A program made the position numbers and the translations under genes. Shown one piece after another: positions 9,313 to 17,059 of a stretch of 40,510 bases of DNA. The DNA is from Lachnospiraceae bacterium (GTDB lineage: Bacteria; Bacillota; Clostridia; Lachnospirales; Lachnospiraceae), in the NCBI GenBank assembly GCA_021205565.1, contig JAJPXG010000079.1, positions 1 through 40,510 of the forward strand, in the 5' to 3' direction. The notes beneath the pieces are model-generated. The model saw only the letters and a list, made by a program, of their open reading frames with translations. It did no database searches and was not told the DNA's origin. Every line of letters starts with the position of its first letter. Positions within the stretch are counted from its first letter, which is position 1.

Positions 9313-9327
9313 TAACTGTGTTATAAC
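9299..9327 (+). promoter_or_regulatory. Sigma-A promoter of hsp20
   Basis: TTGACG (9299-9304) and TATAAC (9322-9327) are 17 bp apart. The -35 sits in the spacer and first base of the right CIRCE arm. Confidence 0.85.
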
Positions 9328-9400
9328 ATTTACATCAAACAAAACAATACCCCGAGAACAGAAATTCCGTTCCCGGTTTTCATGAAAGGAGAGATGTATT

Positions 9401-9829
9401 ATGTTGATGCCCAGTATTTTTGAAGATGATTTTATGGATGACTTTTTCGGAGTTCCGGCAAGAGGACGCAGGAGAGAGGATGTGACCGGTTCTCTGATGC
9501 AGACCGACGTGCAGGAGAATGAGGCAGGCTACACCGTGACCATGAACATCCCCGGTGTGAAAAAAGAGGATGTAAAGGCTGAATTAAAGGACGGTTACCT
9601 CGTAATCAGCGCTTCCGTCAATACCTCTGATGAGGAGAAGACACAGAACGGCAAATATATCCGCCGCGAGCGCTACCAGGGAAGCTGCTCCAGAAGCTTC
9701 TACGTCGGTAAAGACCTCAAACAGGAGGATATCAAGGCGAAATTTGAGGACGGCACTCTGAAGCTGTCCATCCCGAAGAAGCAGGCTATTCCGGAGAAAA
9801 AGGAAAGCAACTATATTGAGATCCTGTAA
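9401..9829 (+). CDS. hsp20: Small heat-shock protein, Hsp20/alpha-crystallin family
   Basis: ATP-independent chaperone that holds unfolding proteins, 142 residues, normal for bacterial Hsp18/Hsp20. The short N-terminus (PSIFEDDFMDDFF) precedes the alpha-crystallin domain at about residues 32-130, with the conserved NIPGVKKEDVKAEL strand and the closing motif EDGTLKLSIPKK. A short IEIL tail resembles the IxI motif used for oligomer contacts. AAAGGAG lies nine bases before the ATG; an alternative ATG two codons on would not change the product much. The gene stands alone with its own CIRCE-covered promoter and a terminator, so it should be induced by heat or protein damage through HrcA. Confidence 0.95.
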   Translation: MLMPSIFEDDFMDDFFGVPARGRRREDVTGSLMQTDVQENEAGYTVTMNIPGVKKEDVKAELKDGYLVISASVNTSDEEKTQNGKYIRRERYQGSCSRSFYVGKDLKQEDIKAKFEDGTLKLSIPKKQAIPEKKESNYIEIL

Positions 9830-9872
9830 TGGATGCTTTTTGAAAGCCCTGAAAAATGAATCATTGACAAAG

Positions 9873-9916
9873 ACCCCGCGGAGCATATTGACTGGCAAAA
9901 GCCCCGCGGGGTTTTT
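9873..9916 (+). terminator. Terminator of hsp20
   Basis: ACCCCGCGG (9873-9881) pairs with CCGCGGGGT (9904-9912), followed by a T-run to 9916. The loop is long at 22 nt. Confidence 0.8.
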
Positions 9917-10073
9917 GCGTTTCCATGAAAACAGAATAATTTGCCTCCTTTTACAGATAATAGAACTGGAAATGCTGCGTTTTAAGGCTGCCGGATTTCA
10001 CGCAGCCTGCAAAGCCAGCATCCTTATTTCAGAGAAAAAGAAAAAGAATACCGGATATAAAAGGAGGAACAGG

Positions 10074-10619
10074 ATGAAAGATACAGGTATCGTGCGCGCC
10101 GTGGACGGGCTGGGACGGTTGGTAATCCCCAAGGAAATCCGCAGAACCTACCGCATCAAGGAGAATGATTCCATGGAAATTTATACCAACCAGGAGGGCG
10201 AGATTATTTTAAAAAAGTATTCCCCGATCGGGGAGCTTTCCACGTTCGCGAAGGAATATGCGGAGAGCCTGGCCCAGGTCAGCGGTCATGTGGCGGCAAG
10301 CACGGACAAGGACAGTGTGGTGGCGGGGTCGGGTGGCCTGAAAAGCATGCGCGGCATGGAAATCAGCGACGCGCTGGAGGAGCGCATGAACCGACGCGAG
10401 AGTGTCATCGCGTCAAAAGGCGAGGACTCCTATGTACCGATTTTGAAGGAAATGCCGGGAGAGGCTGAGAGTGTGGCGGTCAATCCCATCCTTTCTGCGG
10501 GGGACGTAGTGGGAAGCGTTTGCCTGATCGGTACGAAAGAAGGAGAGAAGTTAGGCGAGGTGGATCAGAAGCTGATTCAGGCCGCTGCCGTTTTCCTGGG
10601 AAAACAGATGGAAGTATGA
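10074..10619 (+). CDS. spoVT: Stage V sporulation transcription factor SpoVT
   Basis: Regulator of forespore genes that act under sigma-G. The protein is 181 residues from the ATG at 10074, close to the 178 of Bacillus SpoVT. An N-terminal AbrB-type swapped-hairpin DNA-binding domain is clear (GIVRAVDGLGRLVIPKEIRR, about residues 5-50). A C-terminal GAF-like domain follows, with VAVNPILSAGDVVGSVCLIG near the end. This start is chosen because AAAGGAGGAA lies 4-5 bases upstream and the AbrB domain starts there. An in-frame extension upstream to 9816 crosses the hsp20 terminator and is not credible. It follows hsp20 after the terminator and precedes trkA by about 215 bp, so it is probably a single-gene transcript. 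I did not find a convincing sigma-G promoter by eye. Confidence 0.93.
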   Translation: MKDTGIVRAVDGLGRLVIPKEIRRTYRIKENDSMEIYTNQEGEIILKKYSPIGELSTFAKEYAESLAQVSGHVAASTDKDSVVAGSGGLKSMRGMEISDALEERMNRRESVIASKGEDSYVPILKEMPGEAESVAVNPILSAGDVVGSVCLIGTKEGEKLGEVDQKLIQAAAVFLGKQMEV

Positions 10620-10752
10620 GTAGATTGTGCTTTTTCTCTTATGGGGGAAAGCAAAGCTTTCACCAGCGGCGTTTAAGTAACGCATATAAGTAAAATAGAG
10701 GTTGCATTCGCGGTCAAATCAGTATAAAATTAAGAAAGTATTTTATTTGAAA

Positions 10753-10813
10753 ACCCGGGATAAGTTCATACAGGCTGTTTTTACGACAGCGGTATTCATA
10801 CGTAATCCCGGGT
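10753..10813 (+). promoter_or_regulatory. Structured 5' leader of trkA
   Basis: ACCCGGGAT (10753-10761) is perfectly complementary to ATCCCGGGT (10805-10813). Inside lies a second stem, GCTGT (10774-10778) with ACAGC (10786-10790). The outer stem ends 8 bases before the GGAGG ribosome binding site. There is no clear T-run. It could control translation or transcript stability of the potassium uptake genes; no known riboswitch class was recognised. Confidence 0.55.
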
Positions 10814-10833
10814 GTTTTCCGGAGGTTTTATAC

Positions 10834-12198
10834 GTGAAGATTATCGTGGCAGGAGACGGAAAGCTGGGTTCAAGCGTGACCCGGCAGCTTTCTTTGGAGG
10901 GGAATGATCTGACCGTGATTGATCGCAAGGCTTCTGTGCTGGAGAGCAGCGAGGGGCGCTATGATGTGATGAGTATCCAGGGCAACTGCGCGGCGATGGA
11001 TGTCTTAAACCAGGCAGGCGCGAAGACGGCGGATCTTCTGATTGCCGTGACAAACAGTGACGAGGTCAATTTGTTATGCTGTCTGACGGCTTCCGGCATG
11101 AACCCGGACATACATACCATCGCCAGAATACGCAACCCCGAGTATCAGGAGCAGATTTACAGAATGCGCGATATTTTTGCCCTGTCCATGACGGTTGATC
11201 CGGACAGACAGACAGCGGTGGAGATGGAGCGTCTTTTAAAATATCCAGGCTTTCTGCAGCGGGAACCGTTTGCTCACGGCAGAGTGGAGCTTGTGGAGTT
11301 AAAGATCGAGAAGGGCAGCAAGCTCTGCGATGTGGCCATGAAGGATCTGCACCGCACGGTCAACTGTAATGTCTTAATCTGCACCGTGGTGCGCAATGGC
11401 GCAGCACTGTCCCCGGACGGTAATTTCGTCTTAAAGGAAGGAGATCGCGTCTTTATCACCGCGGCCACCAATGAGCTGTCAGCTTTGCTTAAAAATCTGA
11501 ATATCCTGACCCACAAGGTCAGAAGTGTCTTAATCTGCGGCGGCAGCAGATTTGCCGTTTACTTAACGAAGCTTTTGCAGAGAAGCGGCATCGGCGTCAA
11601 GATCATTGAGAAGGATCAGGCCAGATGCGAATATCTGGCGGAAATTCTGCCCAAGGCGGAGATCATCTGCGGCGACGCGAGTAAGGATTTCCTGCTCGAG
11701 GGCGAGGATATTTCGAGTTATGACGCGGTCATCAGTGCTACCGGCTTAGATGAGCTGAATATGATTATTTCCATGTACGCGATCCACTGTGGTGTTCCGC
11801 AGGTGCTGACCAAGTTGGGCCGCGGCATGGAGGTCAACGGCAGCATTATCAGCAGTATGAATCTCGGCAGTACGATTATTCCCAAGGATCTGTGCTGCAA
11901 TAATATCGTCCGCTATGTGCGCGCCATGAAAAATCAGACCGGCGCGGCCCTGGCGGTTTATTCAATCGCCGGAGGTCAGGCGGAGGCAGTGGAATTCAAG
12001 ATCGATGAAACCTGCCTGCACTGCGGCGAGCCGCTCAAAAAAATCAAAACCCGCAAAAATGTCCTGGTGGCCTGCTTATCAAGAGGCACTTACACGGAGA
12101 TACCCAATGGAGATACCTGTTTTCAGGTTGGCGATATCGTGGTTATCGTGGTCAGCGGCGGCGGTGTGATTTCCGATTTCAATGAAATATTTGTGTGA
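10834..12198 (+). CDS. trkA: Trk potassium uptake regulatory subunit TrkA
   Basis: Cytoplasmic gating subunit of the Trk/Ktr potassium transporter, 454 residues. It has the classical duplicated layout RCK_N-RCK_C-RCK_N-RCK_C, with boundaries near residues 120, 225 and 350. The first Rossmann loop reads GDGKLGSS (Gly7, Gly9, Gly12) with an acidic strand end (LTVIDRK), expected to bind NAD(H) or ATP. The second opens SVLICGGSRFAVYL and lacks the full GxGxxG pattern, as is common in the second repeat. The start is GTG at 10834 with GGAGG eight bases upstream; the frame extends 44 codons further up but through the leader hairpin, so the longer start is rejected. trkH starts 12 bp downstream, so the two form one operon. 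Confidence 0.93.
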   Translation: MKIIVAGDGKLGSSVTRQLSLEGNDLTVIDRKASVLESSEGRYDVMSIQGNCAAMDVLNQAGAKTADLLIAVTNSDEVNLLCCLTASGMNPDIHTIARIRNPEYQEQIYRMRDIFALSMTVDPDRQTAVEMERLLKYPGFLQREPFAHGRVELVELKIEKGSKLCDVAMKDLHRTVNCNVLICTVVRNGAALSPDGNFVLKEGDRVFITAATNELSALLKNLNILTHKVRSVLICGGSRFAVYLTKLLQRSGIGVKIIEKDQARCEYLAEILPKAEIICGDASKDFLLEGEDISSYDAVISATGLDELNMIISMYAIHCGVPQVLTKLGRGMEVNGSIISSMNLGSTIIPKDLCCNNIVRYVRAMKNQTGAALAVYSIAGGQAEAVEFKIDETCLHCGEPLKKIKTRKNVLVACLSRGTYTEIPNGDTCFQVGDIVVIVVSGGGVISDFNEIFV

Positions 12199-12210
12199 CG
12201 GGGATTTGCC

Positions 12211-13623
12211 ATGAATTATAAGATGATCGGAAAATTTATCGGGCAGATCCTGATGCTGGAAGCGATATTCAATGCGGTCCTTTGCTTTGCGGCTACGATG
12301 GTACTGACATTTCTCGTGGGTATGGCGCTTTATCTGTTCGGCCGGGGCAGCAGGAGCGTATTTCGGGCCAAAGAGGGTCTGGTCTGCGTGGGCTTAAGCT
12401 GGATTGTCATGAGCCTTTTGGGCTGCCTGCCGTTTTATCTTTCCGGTGAGATTCCGCAGTATATTGACGCGTTTTTTGAGATTGTGTCCGGCTTTACCAC
12501 AACGGGAGCATCCATTTTAGAGGATGTGGAGGCGCTTTCCAACAGTATGCTTTACTGGCGTTCCTTCAGCCACTGGGTCGGCGGCATGGGTGTGCTGGTA
12601 TTTCTGCTGGCTTTTATGCCGAGCAGAGAAGAAGGCGGCTTTACCACGCATCTGTTAAAGGCGGAGAGTCCTGGTCCGAATGTGGGGAAGCTTGTGCCGA
12701 AGATGAAGGATACGGCCTCGATTCTCTATATTCTGTACTGTATTCTGACGCTGCTGGATTTTATTTTTCTTCTGGCCGGCGGTCTGGATCCCTTAAGCGC
12801 GATCTGTATTGCCTTCGGCACGGCGGGTACCGGCGGCTTTGGTGTGAAGGCGGACAGCATCGCGGGCTACAGCCCTTATATTCAGAATGTCTGCACGGTT
12901 TTCATGCTGCTGTTCGGCGTGAATTTCAGCTGCTATTATCTGCTGACGCTGCGCAAATTTAAGGATGTATTCAAGGATGAGGAGCTGCGCACCTATCTGG
13001 GGATTGTATTTGGCAGTATCGTATTGATTGTCTGGAATTTGCGCGGGTATTACGATACGTTTGCGGAGACTGTGCGCCATGCGGCGTTCCAGGTGGCCAG
13101 TATTATGACCACCACCGGTTTTGCCACTACAGACTTTGACCTGTGGCCGAATTTCTCCAAAGGACTTCTGCTGATGCTGATGATTATCGGCGCCTGCGCG
13201 GGCAGTACCGGCGGCGGCTTTAAGGTTGGACGGATGCTTTTGGTGATTAAGTCGGCCAGACGCTCCATTCAGCAGGTGGTCAGTCCCCGTAAGGTAGAGG
13301 TGGTGCGTTCCAACGGTTATAAGGTCAGCGAGAAGGTGGTCGCCAGCACGAACGCTTATCTGGCGGCTTATGTGATGATTATCATCGGCAGTTTTCTGCT
13401 AGTGTCGCTGGATGGCTTTTCCATTACGACGAACCTGTCGGCGGTTCTGGCCTGCTTTAATAATATCGGCCCCGGCTTTGAGATGGTGGGCGCGACAGGC
13501 AATTACAGCGCATTCAGCGTATTTTCCAAGCTGGTGCTGATTCTGGACATGCTGGCCGGGAGGCTGGAGATTTTCCCGATTCTGATTTTATTTTCAGGGA
13601 ATACCTGGAGGAGAAGAGGGTAG
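12211..13623 (+). CDS. trkH: Trk potassium uptake membrane subunit TrkH
   Basis: Potassium-conducting membrane subunit, 470 residues, full length for the TrkH/KtrB family. Four pore loops, each with the selectivity-filter glycine, can be read: VSGFTTTGAS, FGTAGTGGFGVKAD, MTTTGFATTDFD and NNIGPGFEMVG. The C-terminus LAGRLEIFPILILFSGNTW is the usual family ending. The Shine-Dalgarno is weak (GGGGAT), so translation may depend on coupling to trkA, which ends 12 bp upstream. TrkA would sit as a ring on its cytoplasmic face. The family symports sodium or protons with potassium; the coupling ion is not visible here. Confidence 0.94.
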   Translation: MNYKMIGKFIGQILMLEAIFNAVLCFAATMVLTFLVGMALYLFGRGSRSVFRAKEGLVCVGLSWIVMSLLGCLPFYLSGEIPQYIDAFFEIVSGFTTTGASILEDVEALSNSMLYWRSFSHWVGGMGVLVFLLAFMPSREEGGFTTHLLKAESPGPNVGKLVPKMKDTASILYILYCILTLLDFIFLLAGGLDPLSAICIAFGTAGTGGFGVKADSIAGYSPYIQNVCTVFMLLFGVNFSCYYLLTLRKFKDVFKDEELRTYLGIVFGSIVLIVWNLRGYYDTFAETVRHAAFQVASIMTTTGFATTDFDLWPNFSKGLLLMLMIIGACAGSTGGGFKVGRMLLVIKSARRSIQQVVSPRKVEVVRSNGYKVSEKVVASTNAYLAAYVMIIIGSFLLVSLDGFSITTNLSAVLACFNNIGPGFEMVGATGNYSAFSVFSKLVLILDMLAGRLEIFPILILFSGNTWRRRG

Positions 13624-13833
13624 ATGGCCGTGAATAGCTATTCGCGGCACTACACCCGCATGCGCAAAAGCATCCGCTACGCGTCTGGCGCTGCAAAAAA
13701 CGCAGCTCATCTTTTTGCTTATGAGGGTGTAGTTCCTGCTTCACAGCAGCATCAGAAAGGAAAAGCAGGCTCTTACGAGCAAACTCGACGCTCCTGCTTT
13801 TCCTTTCTGATGGCCGTGAATAGGAACTTGTAG
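13623..13833. repeat. Hairpin-rich intergenic repeat element bounded by 15-bp direct repeats
   Basis: GATGGCCGTGAATAG occurs at 13623-13637 and again at 13809-13823. Between them are a near-palindrome around GAATAGCTATTC (13632-13643), a long imperfect hairpin whose outer arms ACTACACCC (13649-13657) and GGGTGTAGT (13725-13733) are perfect, a small hairpin CTGCT-TCAC-AGCAG (13736-13749), and a perfect 19-bp inverted repeat with arms 13751-13769 and 13793-13811. AGTTCCT (13731-13737) also matches AGGAACT (13822-13828). A 69-codon frame across it is only a by-product. It may be a non-autonomous repeat (MITE or REP-like) or a structured RNA; it may also end the trkAH transcript. Confidence 0.6.
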
Positions 13834-13836
13834 TAG

Positions 13837-13865
13837 GCATATCTTCTCAGAACTTTTCATACAAT
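13837..13865 (+). promoter_or_regulatory. Sigma-E (mother-cell) promoter of spoIIID
   Basis: GCATATC (13837-13843) and CATACAAT (13858-13865) with a 14-bp spacer match the sigma-E consensus; the -10 is perfect. spoIIID is sigma-E dependent in Bacillus. CTCAGAAC (13846-13853) and GTTCTGAG (13876-13883) form a perfect inverted repeat around the -10, a possible operator. Confidence 0.8.
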
Positions 13866-13891
13866 GGTAAAAAGTGTTCTGAGGGGATTGT

Positions 13892-14143
13892 GTGAAAGAA
13901 TATATCGCACAACGGGCGGCAACTATCGCTGTCTATATTATAGAAAATAACGCTACGGTCAGACAAGCCGCGAAGGTCTTCGGGGTCAGCAAGAGCACGG
14001 TGCATCAGGATGTCGTACACAGACTGAGCGCGGTGAATCCGGGACTGGCGCGGGAGGCCAGAAAGGTGCTGGATGTGAATAAGAGCGAGCGTCATATCCG
14101 CGGCGGTCTGGCAACGAGGGAGAAGTACCGGCACCGGGGATGA
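13892..14143 (+). CDS. spoIIID: Sporulation transcriptional regulator SpoIIID
   Basis: Small DNA-binding protein of the mother cell that tunes sigma-E genes and leads to sigma-K expression. It has 83 residues, against 93 in Bacillus subtilis. The helix-turn-helix is clear in TVRQAAKVFGVSKSTVHQDV (residues about 22-41), and the basic C-terminal segment keeps NKSERHIRGGLATREKYRH, matching the family nearly residue for residue. The start is GTG with GAGGGG upstream. The promoter just ahead is of sigma-E type, as expected. The next gene, trmO, begins 130 bp further on and is probably separate. Confidence 0.96.
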   Translation: MKEYIAQRAATIAVYIIENNATVRQAAKVFGVSKSTVHQDVVHRLSAVNPGLAREARKVLDVNKSERHIRGGLATREKYRHRG

Positions 14144-14273
14144 GGATATCTGTCATACCTATGCAGGAAAGTACATTCGGTATAGATGTCAATATCGCCG
14201 TGCTGTCTGTCAGAATGGGAAGGATGTCTGACAGTGGTTTTCAGAAATGAGATGATGGACGGGAGTGATTTTC

Positions 14274-14966
14274 ATGCCACAGGAAATGAAAACGATTGCA
14301 ACCATACATACAGATTTCTCAACGAAATTTGGTGTGCCCCGGCAGAGCGGCCTGGTGGATGACTTGAAGGGCCAGATAGTGTTTGAGCCTCAGTACCGGC
14401 AGGCGGAGGCATTCCGCGGGCTGGAGGAGTATTCTCATATCTGGATTCTGTGGGAATTTTCTGAGGCAAAACGGGAGCGGTGGTCCGCCACGGTGAAGCC
14501 GCCGCGGCTGGGCGGTAAGGTGCATATGGGCGTCTTTGCCACACGTTCGCCTTTTCGTCCCAACCCGATCGGGCTCTCCTGTGTGAGGCTGGAGAAGCTG
14601 GAGTTTGATGAAAAGCTGGGGCCGGTTCTGTATGTGTCCGGTGTGGACATGGTGGATGGAACGCCTGTCTATGATATCAAGCCTTACCTGCCTTATACAG
14701 ATGCGCATCCTCAGGCAAGGAGCGGATTTGCAGGAAATGTTGCATCACATGCACTGGAGGTCCATTTTCCGGCGGAGGAATTGCAGAAATTCCCGTTTGA
14801 GAAGCGTGAGGCGGCCTGTGAAATTCTCAGGCAGGACCCGAGGCCGATTTATCGGAAAAGCGAGGACCAGGTGTTCAAGCTGGAATTCGCGGGATGGGAT
14901 ATTCATTTCACGGTGGATGGAGATGTGCTGACAGTGGTGGAAGTGGTGAAAAGACGGGAGTATTGA
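14274..14966 (+). CDS. trmO: tRNA (N6-threonylcarbamoyladenosine-37-N6)-methyltransferase TrmO
   Basis: SAM-dependent enzyme that methylates t6A at position 37 of threonine tRNAs to m6t6A (TsaA/VirR family). The protein has 230 residues, close to the 235 of the Escherichia coli enzyme. The N-terminal beta-barrel starts ATIHTDFSTKFGVPRQSGL. Family motifs are HIWILWEFSEA, the SAM-binding RSPFRPNPIGLS, and DMVDGTPVYDIKPYLPYTDA. ATG 14274 is chosen because GGGAG lies eight bases upstream; a GTG three codons earlier overlaps that site, and an ATG four codons later is also possible. The gene stands alone between spoIIID and guaA. Confidence 0.92.
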   Translation: MPQEMKTIATIHTDFSTKFGVPRQSGLVDDLKGQIVFEPQYRQAEAFRGLEEYSHIWILWEFSEAKRERWSATVKPPRLGGKVHMGVFATRSPFRPNPIGLSCVRLEKLEFDEKLGPVLYVSGVDMVDGTPVYDIKPYLPYTDAHPQARSGFAGNVASHALEVHFPAEELQKFPFEKREAACEILRQDPRPIYRKSEDQVFKLEFAGWDIHFTVDGDVLTVVEVVKRREY

Positions 14967-15170
14967 CGACTATGCCGGGAGCTTTGGCTGAGTTATCATG
15001 AATGACCATATGTCGACTACATTCTGTTTGAATCGTGAGGAGTGCAGGTATTCCTTCCTTGCGCGATCATGAGAGGCTGGAGCAGTTTTGGAAAACAGGA
15101 ACTGAAACGGCGCGAGTCCATGAGGGCTGTATTATATAGATTAGCGTGTTCGTTTCAGGAATATAGTATA

Positions 15171-15199
15171 TTTACACTTTGACAATTTTACAGTAGAAT
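15171..15199 (+). promoter_or_regulatory. Sigma-A promoter of guaA
   Basis: TTTACA (15171-15176) and TAGAAT (15194-15199) are 17 bp apart, 47 bp before the guaA start. No purine riboswitch was recognised between 14967 and the promoter. Confidence 0.65.
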
Positions 15200-15245
15200 A
15201 GAAAAAGCCTGATATTTGCTTTATCATGTACTTGAGGAGGAATGT

Positions 15246-16793
15246 ATGAACAAACGGGAAATGGTCATTGTACTGGATTTCGGCGGACAGTATAATCAGC
15301 TGGTCGCCCGCCGCGTGCGGGAGTGCAGCGTGTACTGCGAGATTTATTCCTACAAAACCGATATCGCCAGGATTAAGGAGATGGCTCCGAAGGGTATCAT
15401 CCTGACCGGCGGCCCCAACAGCTGCTATGAGGAGGGTGCTCCGACCTACAGCCGGGAGCTTTTTGAACTGGGAATACCGGTGCTGGGGCTTTGCTATGGC
15501 GCACAGCTGATGCAGCATATTCTGGGCGGCAAGGTGGAGCGGGCTGAGAAGCGTGAGTATGGTAAGACAGAGATCACGGTGAATACCGACTGCGCGCTGT
15601 TTCAGGGCGTGCAGGAGCATACCACCTGCTGGATGAGCCACTTCGATTATATTTCCCGTCTGGCCGATGGCTTTGTCTCTGTAGGACATAGTGCTGATTG
15701 CCCGGTAGCAGCCTGCGAGAATACGGACCGTGCTCTTTACGGTATCCAGTTCCATCCGGAGGTATTACATACCCCGGAGGGCACGAAGATGCTCTATAAT
15801 TTCGTGCGCGGTATCTGCGGCTGTAAGGGCGACTGGAAAATGGACGCCTTTGTGGAGCAGTCGGTGAAGGCAATCCGTGAGAAGGTCGGCGACGGCAAGG
15901 TTCTCTGCGCCCTCTCCGGCGGTGTCGATTCCTCCGTGGCAGCGGTGCTGCTCTCTAAGGCAGTAGGCGACCAGCTCACCTGCGTCTTTGTGGACCATGG
16001 CCTGCTGCGCAAAAATGAGGGCGACGAGGTGGAGGCGGTCTTCGGCTCCTCCGGTAATTATGACCTGCACTTTATCCGTGTCAACGCCCAGCAGCGCTTC
16101 TACGACAAGCTGGCCGGCGTCACAGAGCCTGAGCGCAAGCGCAAAATCATCGGCGAGGAATTCATCCGTGTCTTTGAGGAAGAGGCTAAAAAGATCGGCG
16201 CCGTGGACTTCCTTGTGCAGGGTACCATCTACCCGGATGTGGTGGAGAGCGGCCTCGGCGGCGAGTCCGCCGTCATCAAATCCCACCACAACGTGGGCGG
16301 CCTCCCCGACTACGTTGATTTCAAGGAAATCATCGAGCCCCTCCGCGACCTCTTCAAGGATGAGGTCCGCAAGGTCGGCTTGGAGCTCGGCCTCCCGGAG
16401 TACCTGGTCTTCCGCCAGCCCTTCCCCGGCCCCGGCCTCGGCATCCGCATCATCGGTGAAGTGACCGAAGAAAAGGTCCGTATCGTTCAAGACGCCGACT
16501 TCATCTACCGCGAGGAAATCGCCAAAGCCGGTCTGGACAAGGAGATCAGCCAGTATTTTGCTGCTCTGACCAACATGCGCTCTGTCGGCGTCATGGGGGA
16601 TGAGAGGACGTATGACTATGCTGTGGCGCTGCGCGCTGTCAAGACAGTAGACTTCATGACAGCCGAGTCGGCGGAGATCCCCTACGAAGTCCTGAACCGG
16701 GTGATGAACAGGATTATCAATGAGGTGAGAGGGGTTAACAGGGTGCTGTATGATCTGACGAGCAAGCCGCCGGGAACGATTGAACTGGAATAG
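15246..16793 (+). CDS. guaA: GMP synthase (glutamine-hydrolysing)
   Basis: Converts XMP, glutamine and ATP to GMP in purine synthesis. The protein has 515 residues, the normal length. The N-terminal class I glutamine amidotransferase carries nucleophile Cys83 in LGLCYGAQL and the His-Glu pair in QFHPEVLHT. The ATP pyrophosphatase domain has the PP-loop [12 protein letters not shown] near residue 224. The C-terminal dimerisation domain ends [17 protein letters not shown], fully conserved. ATG 15246 has GAGGAGG five bases upstream; a start ten codons earlier overlaps this site and is rejected. The gene is monocistronic, with its own promoter and terminator. The 3' end of guaA is a known integration site for genomic islands in several bacteria, and an AT-rich accessory region follows directly here. 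Confidence 0.97.
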   Translation: MNKREMVIVLDFGGQYNQLVARRVRECSVYCEIYSYKTDIARIKEMAPKGIILTGGPNSCYEEGAPTYSRELFELGIPVLGLCYGAQLMQHILGGKVERAEKREYGKTEITVNTDCALFQGVQEHTTCWMSHFDYISRLADGFVSVGHSADCPVAACENTDRALYGIQFHPEVLHTPEGTKMLYNFVRGICGCKGDWKMDAFVEQSVKAIREKVGDGKVLCALSGGVDSSVAAVLLSKAVGDQLTCVFVDHGLLRKNEGDEVEAVFGSSGNYDLHFIRVNAQQRFYDKLAGVTEPERKRKIIGEEFIRVFEEEAKKIGAVDFLVQGTIYPDVVESGLGGESAVIKSHHNVGGLPDYVDFKEIIEPLRDLFKDEVRKVGLELGLPEYLVFRQPFPGPGLGIRIIGEVTEEKVRIVQDADFIYREEIAKAGLDKEISQYFAALTNMRSVGVMGDERTYDYAVALRAVKTVDFMTAESAEIPYEVLNRVMNRIINEVRGVNRVLYDLTSKPPGTIELE

Positions 16794-16801
16794 AAAAGAG
16801 A

Positions 16802-16843
16802 ATGTCCGGAACGCCTTATTTTATAAGGAATCCGGGCATTTTT
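16802..16843 (+). terminator. Terminator of guaA
   Basis: ATGTCCGGA (16802-16810) pairs with TCCGGGCAT (16831-16839) with one G-U pair; an inner stem CCTTAT/ATAAGG caps it. T-run at 16839-16843. Confidence 0.9.
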
Positions 16844-16876
16844 ATATGCCGTTTGAGTGCAGATTGCTTGCAAAAT

Positions 16877-16917
16877 GTGTTATCACAGTGTTATCAGATG
16901 TTGCCAAAGTGTTGCCA
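16877..16917. repeat. Left cluster of phased TGRYWACA repeats (four copies, inverted)
   Basis: TGTTATCA at 16878-16885 and 16889-16896, then TGTTGCCA at 16899-16906 and 16910-16917. Read on the minus strand these are TGATAACA and TGGCAACA. The starts step by 11, 10 and 11 bp, about one helical turn. A single forward copy TGATAACA lies at 16967-16974. The arrangement resembles arm-type sites of tyrosine recombinases or another phased protein-binding array. Confidence 0.6.
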
Positions 16918-17059
16918 GTGCCTTATGGGTAGGAATATTGCTTTTTCTGATTTGCTGTGCTACACTTGATAACAATAAATATTACAAGAGATTTGTCTTC
17001 ACCGAATGATCAACCAGGTGGAAATATTTGCATATGCTTATGAAATAAGAGAGCGTAAT

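Noticed and set aside
9816..10073. N-terminal extension of SpoVT.
   Set aside because: It crosses the hsp20 terminator, while a strong ribosome binding site precedes the internal ATG where the family begins.
10690..10740. ATAGAGGTTGCA followed by AGTA looks like the 5' end of a lysine riboswitch.
   Set aside because: The remaining conserved lysine-riboswitch segments do not follow, the distance to the start codon is too short, and the gene is for potassium uptake.
13624..13833. A 69-codon open frame across the repeat element.
   Set aside because: It is made entirely of inverted repeats, has no ribosome binding site and overlaps both direct repeats.
15388..16490. Long minus-strand and shifted frames inside guaA, spoVT, the lyase and the giant activase gene.
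   Set aside because: They are shadows of GC-rich codon usage in the real genes, without recognisable motifs.
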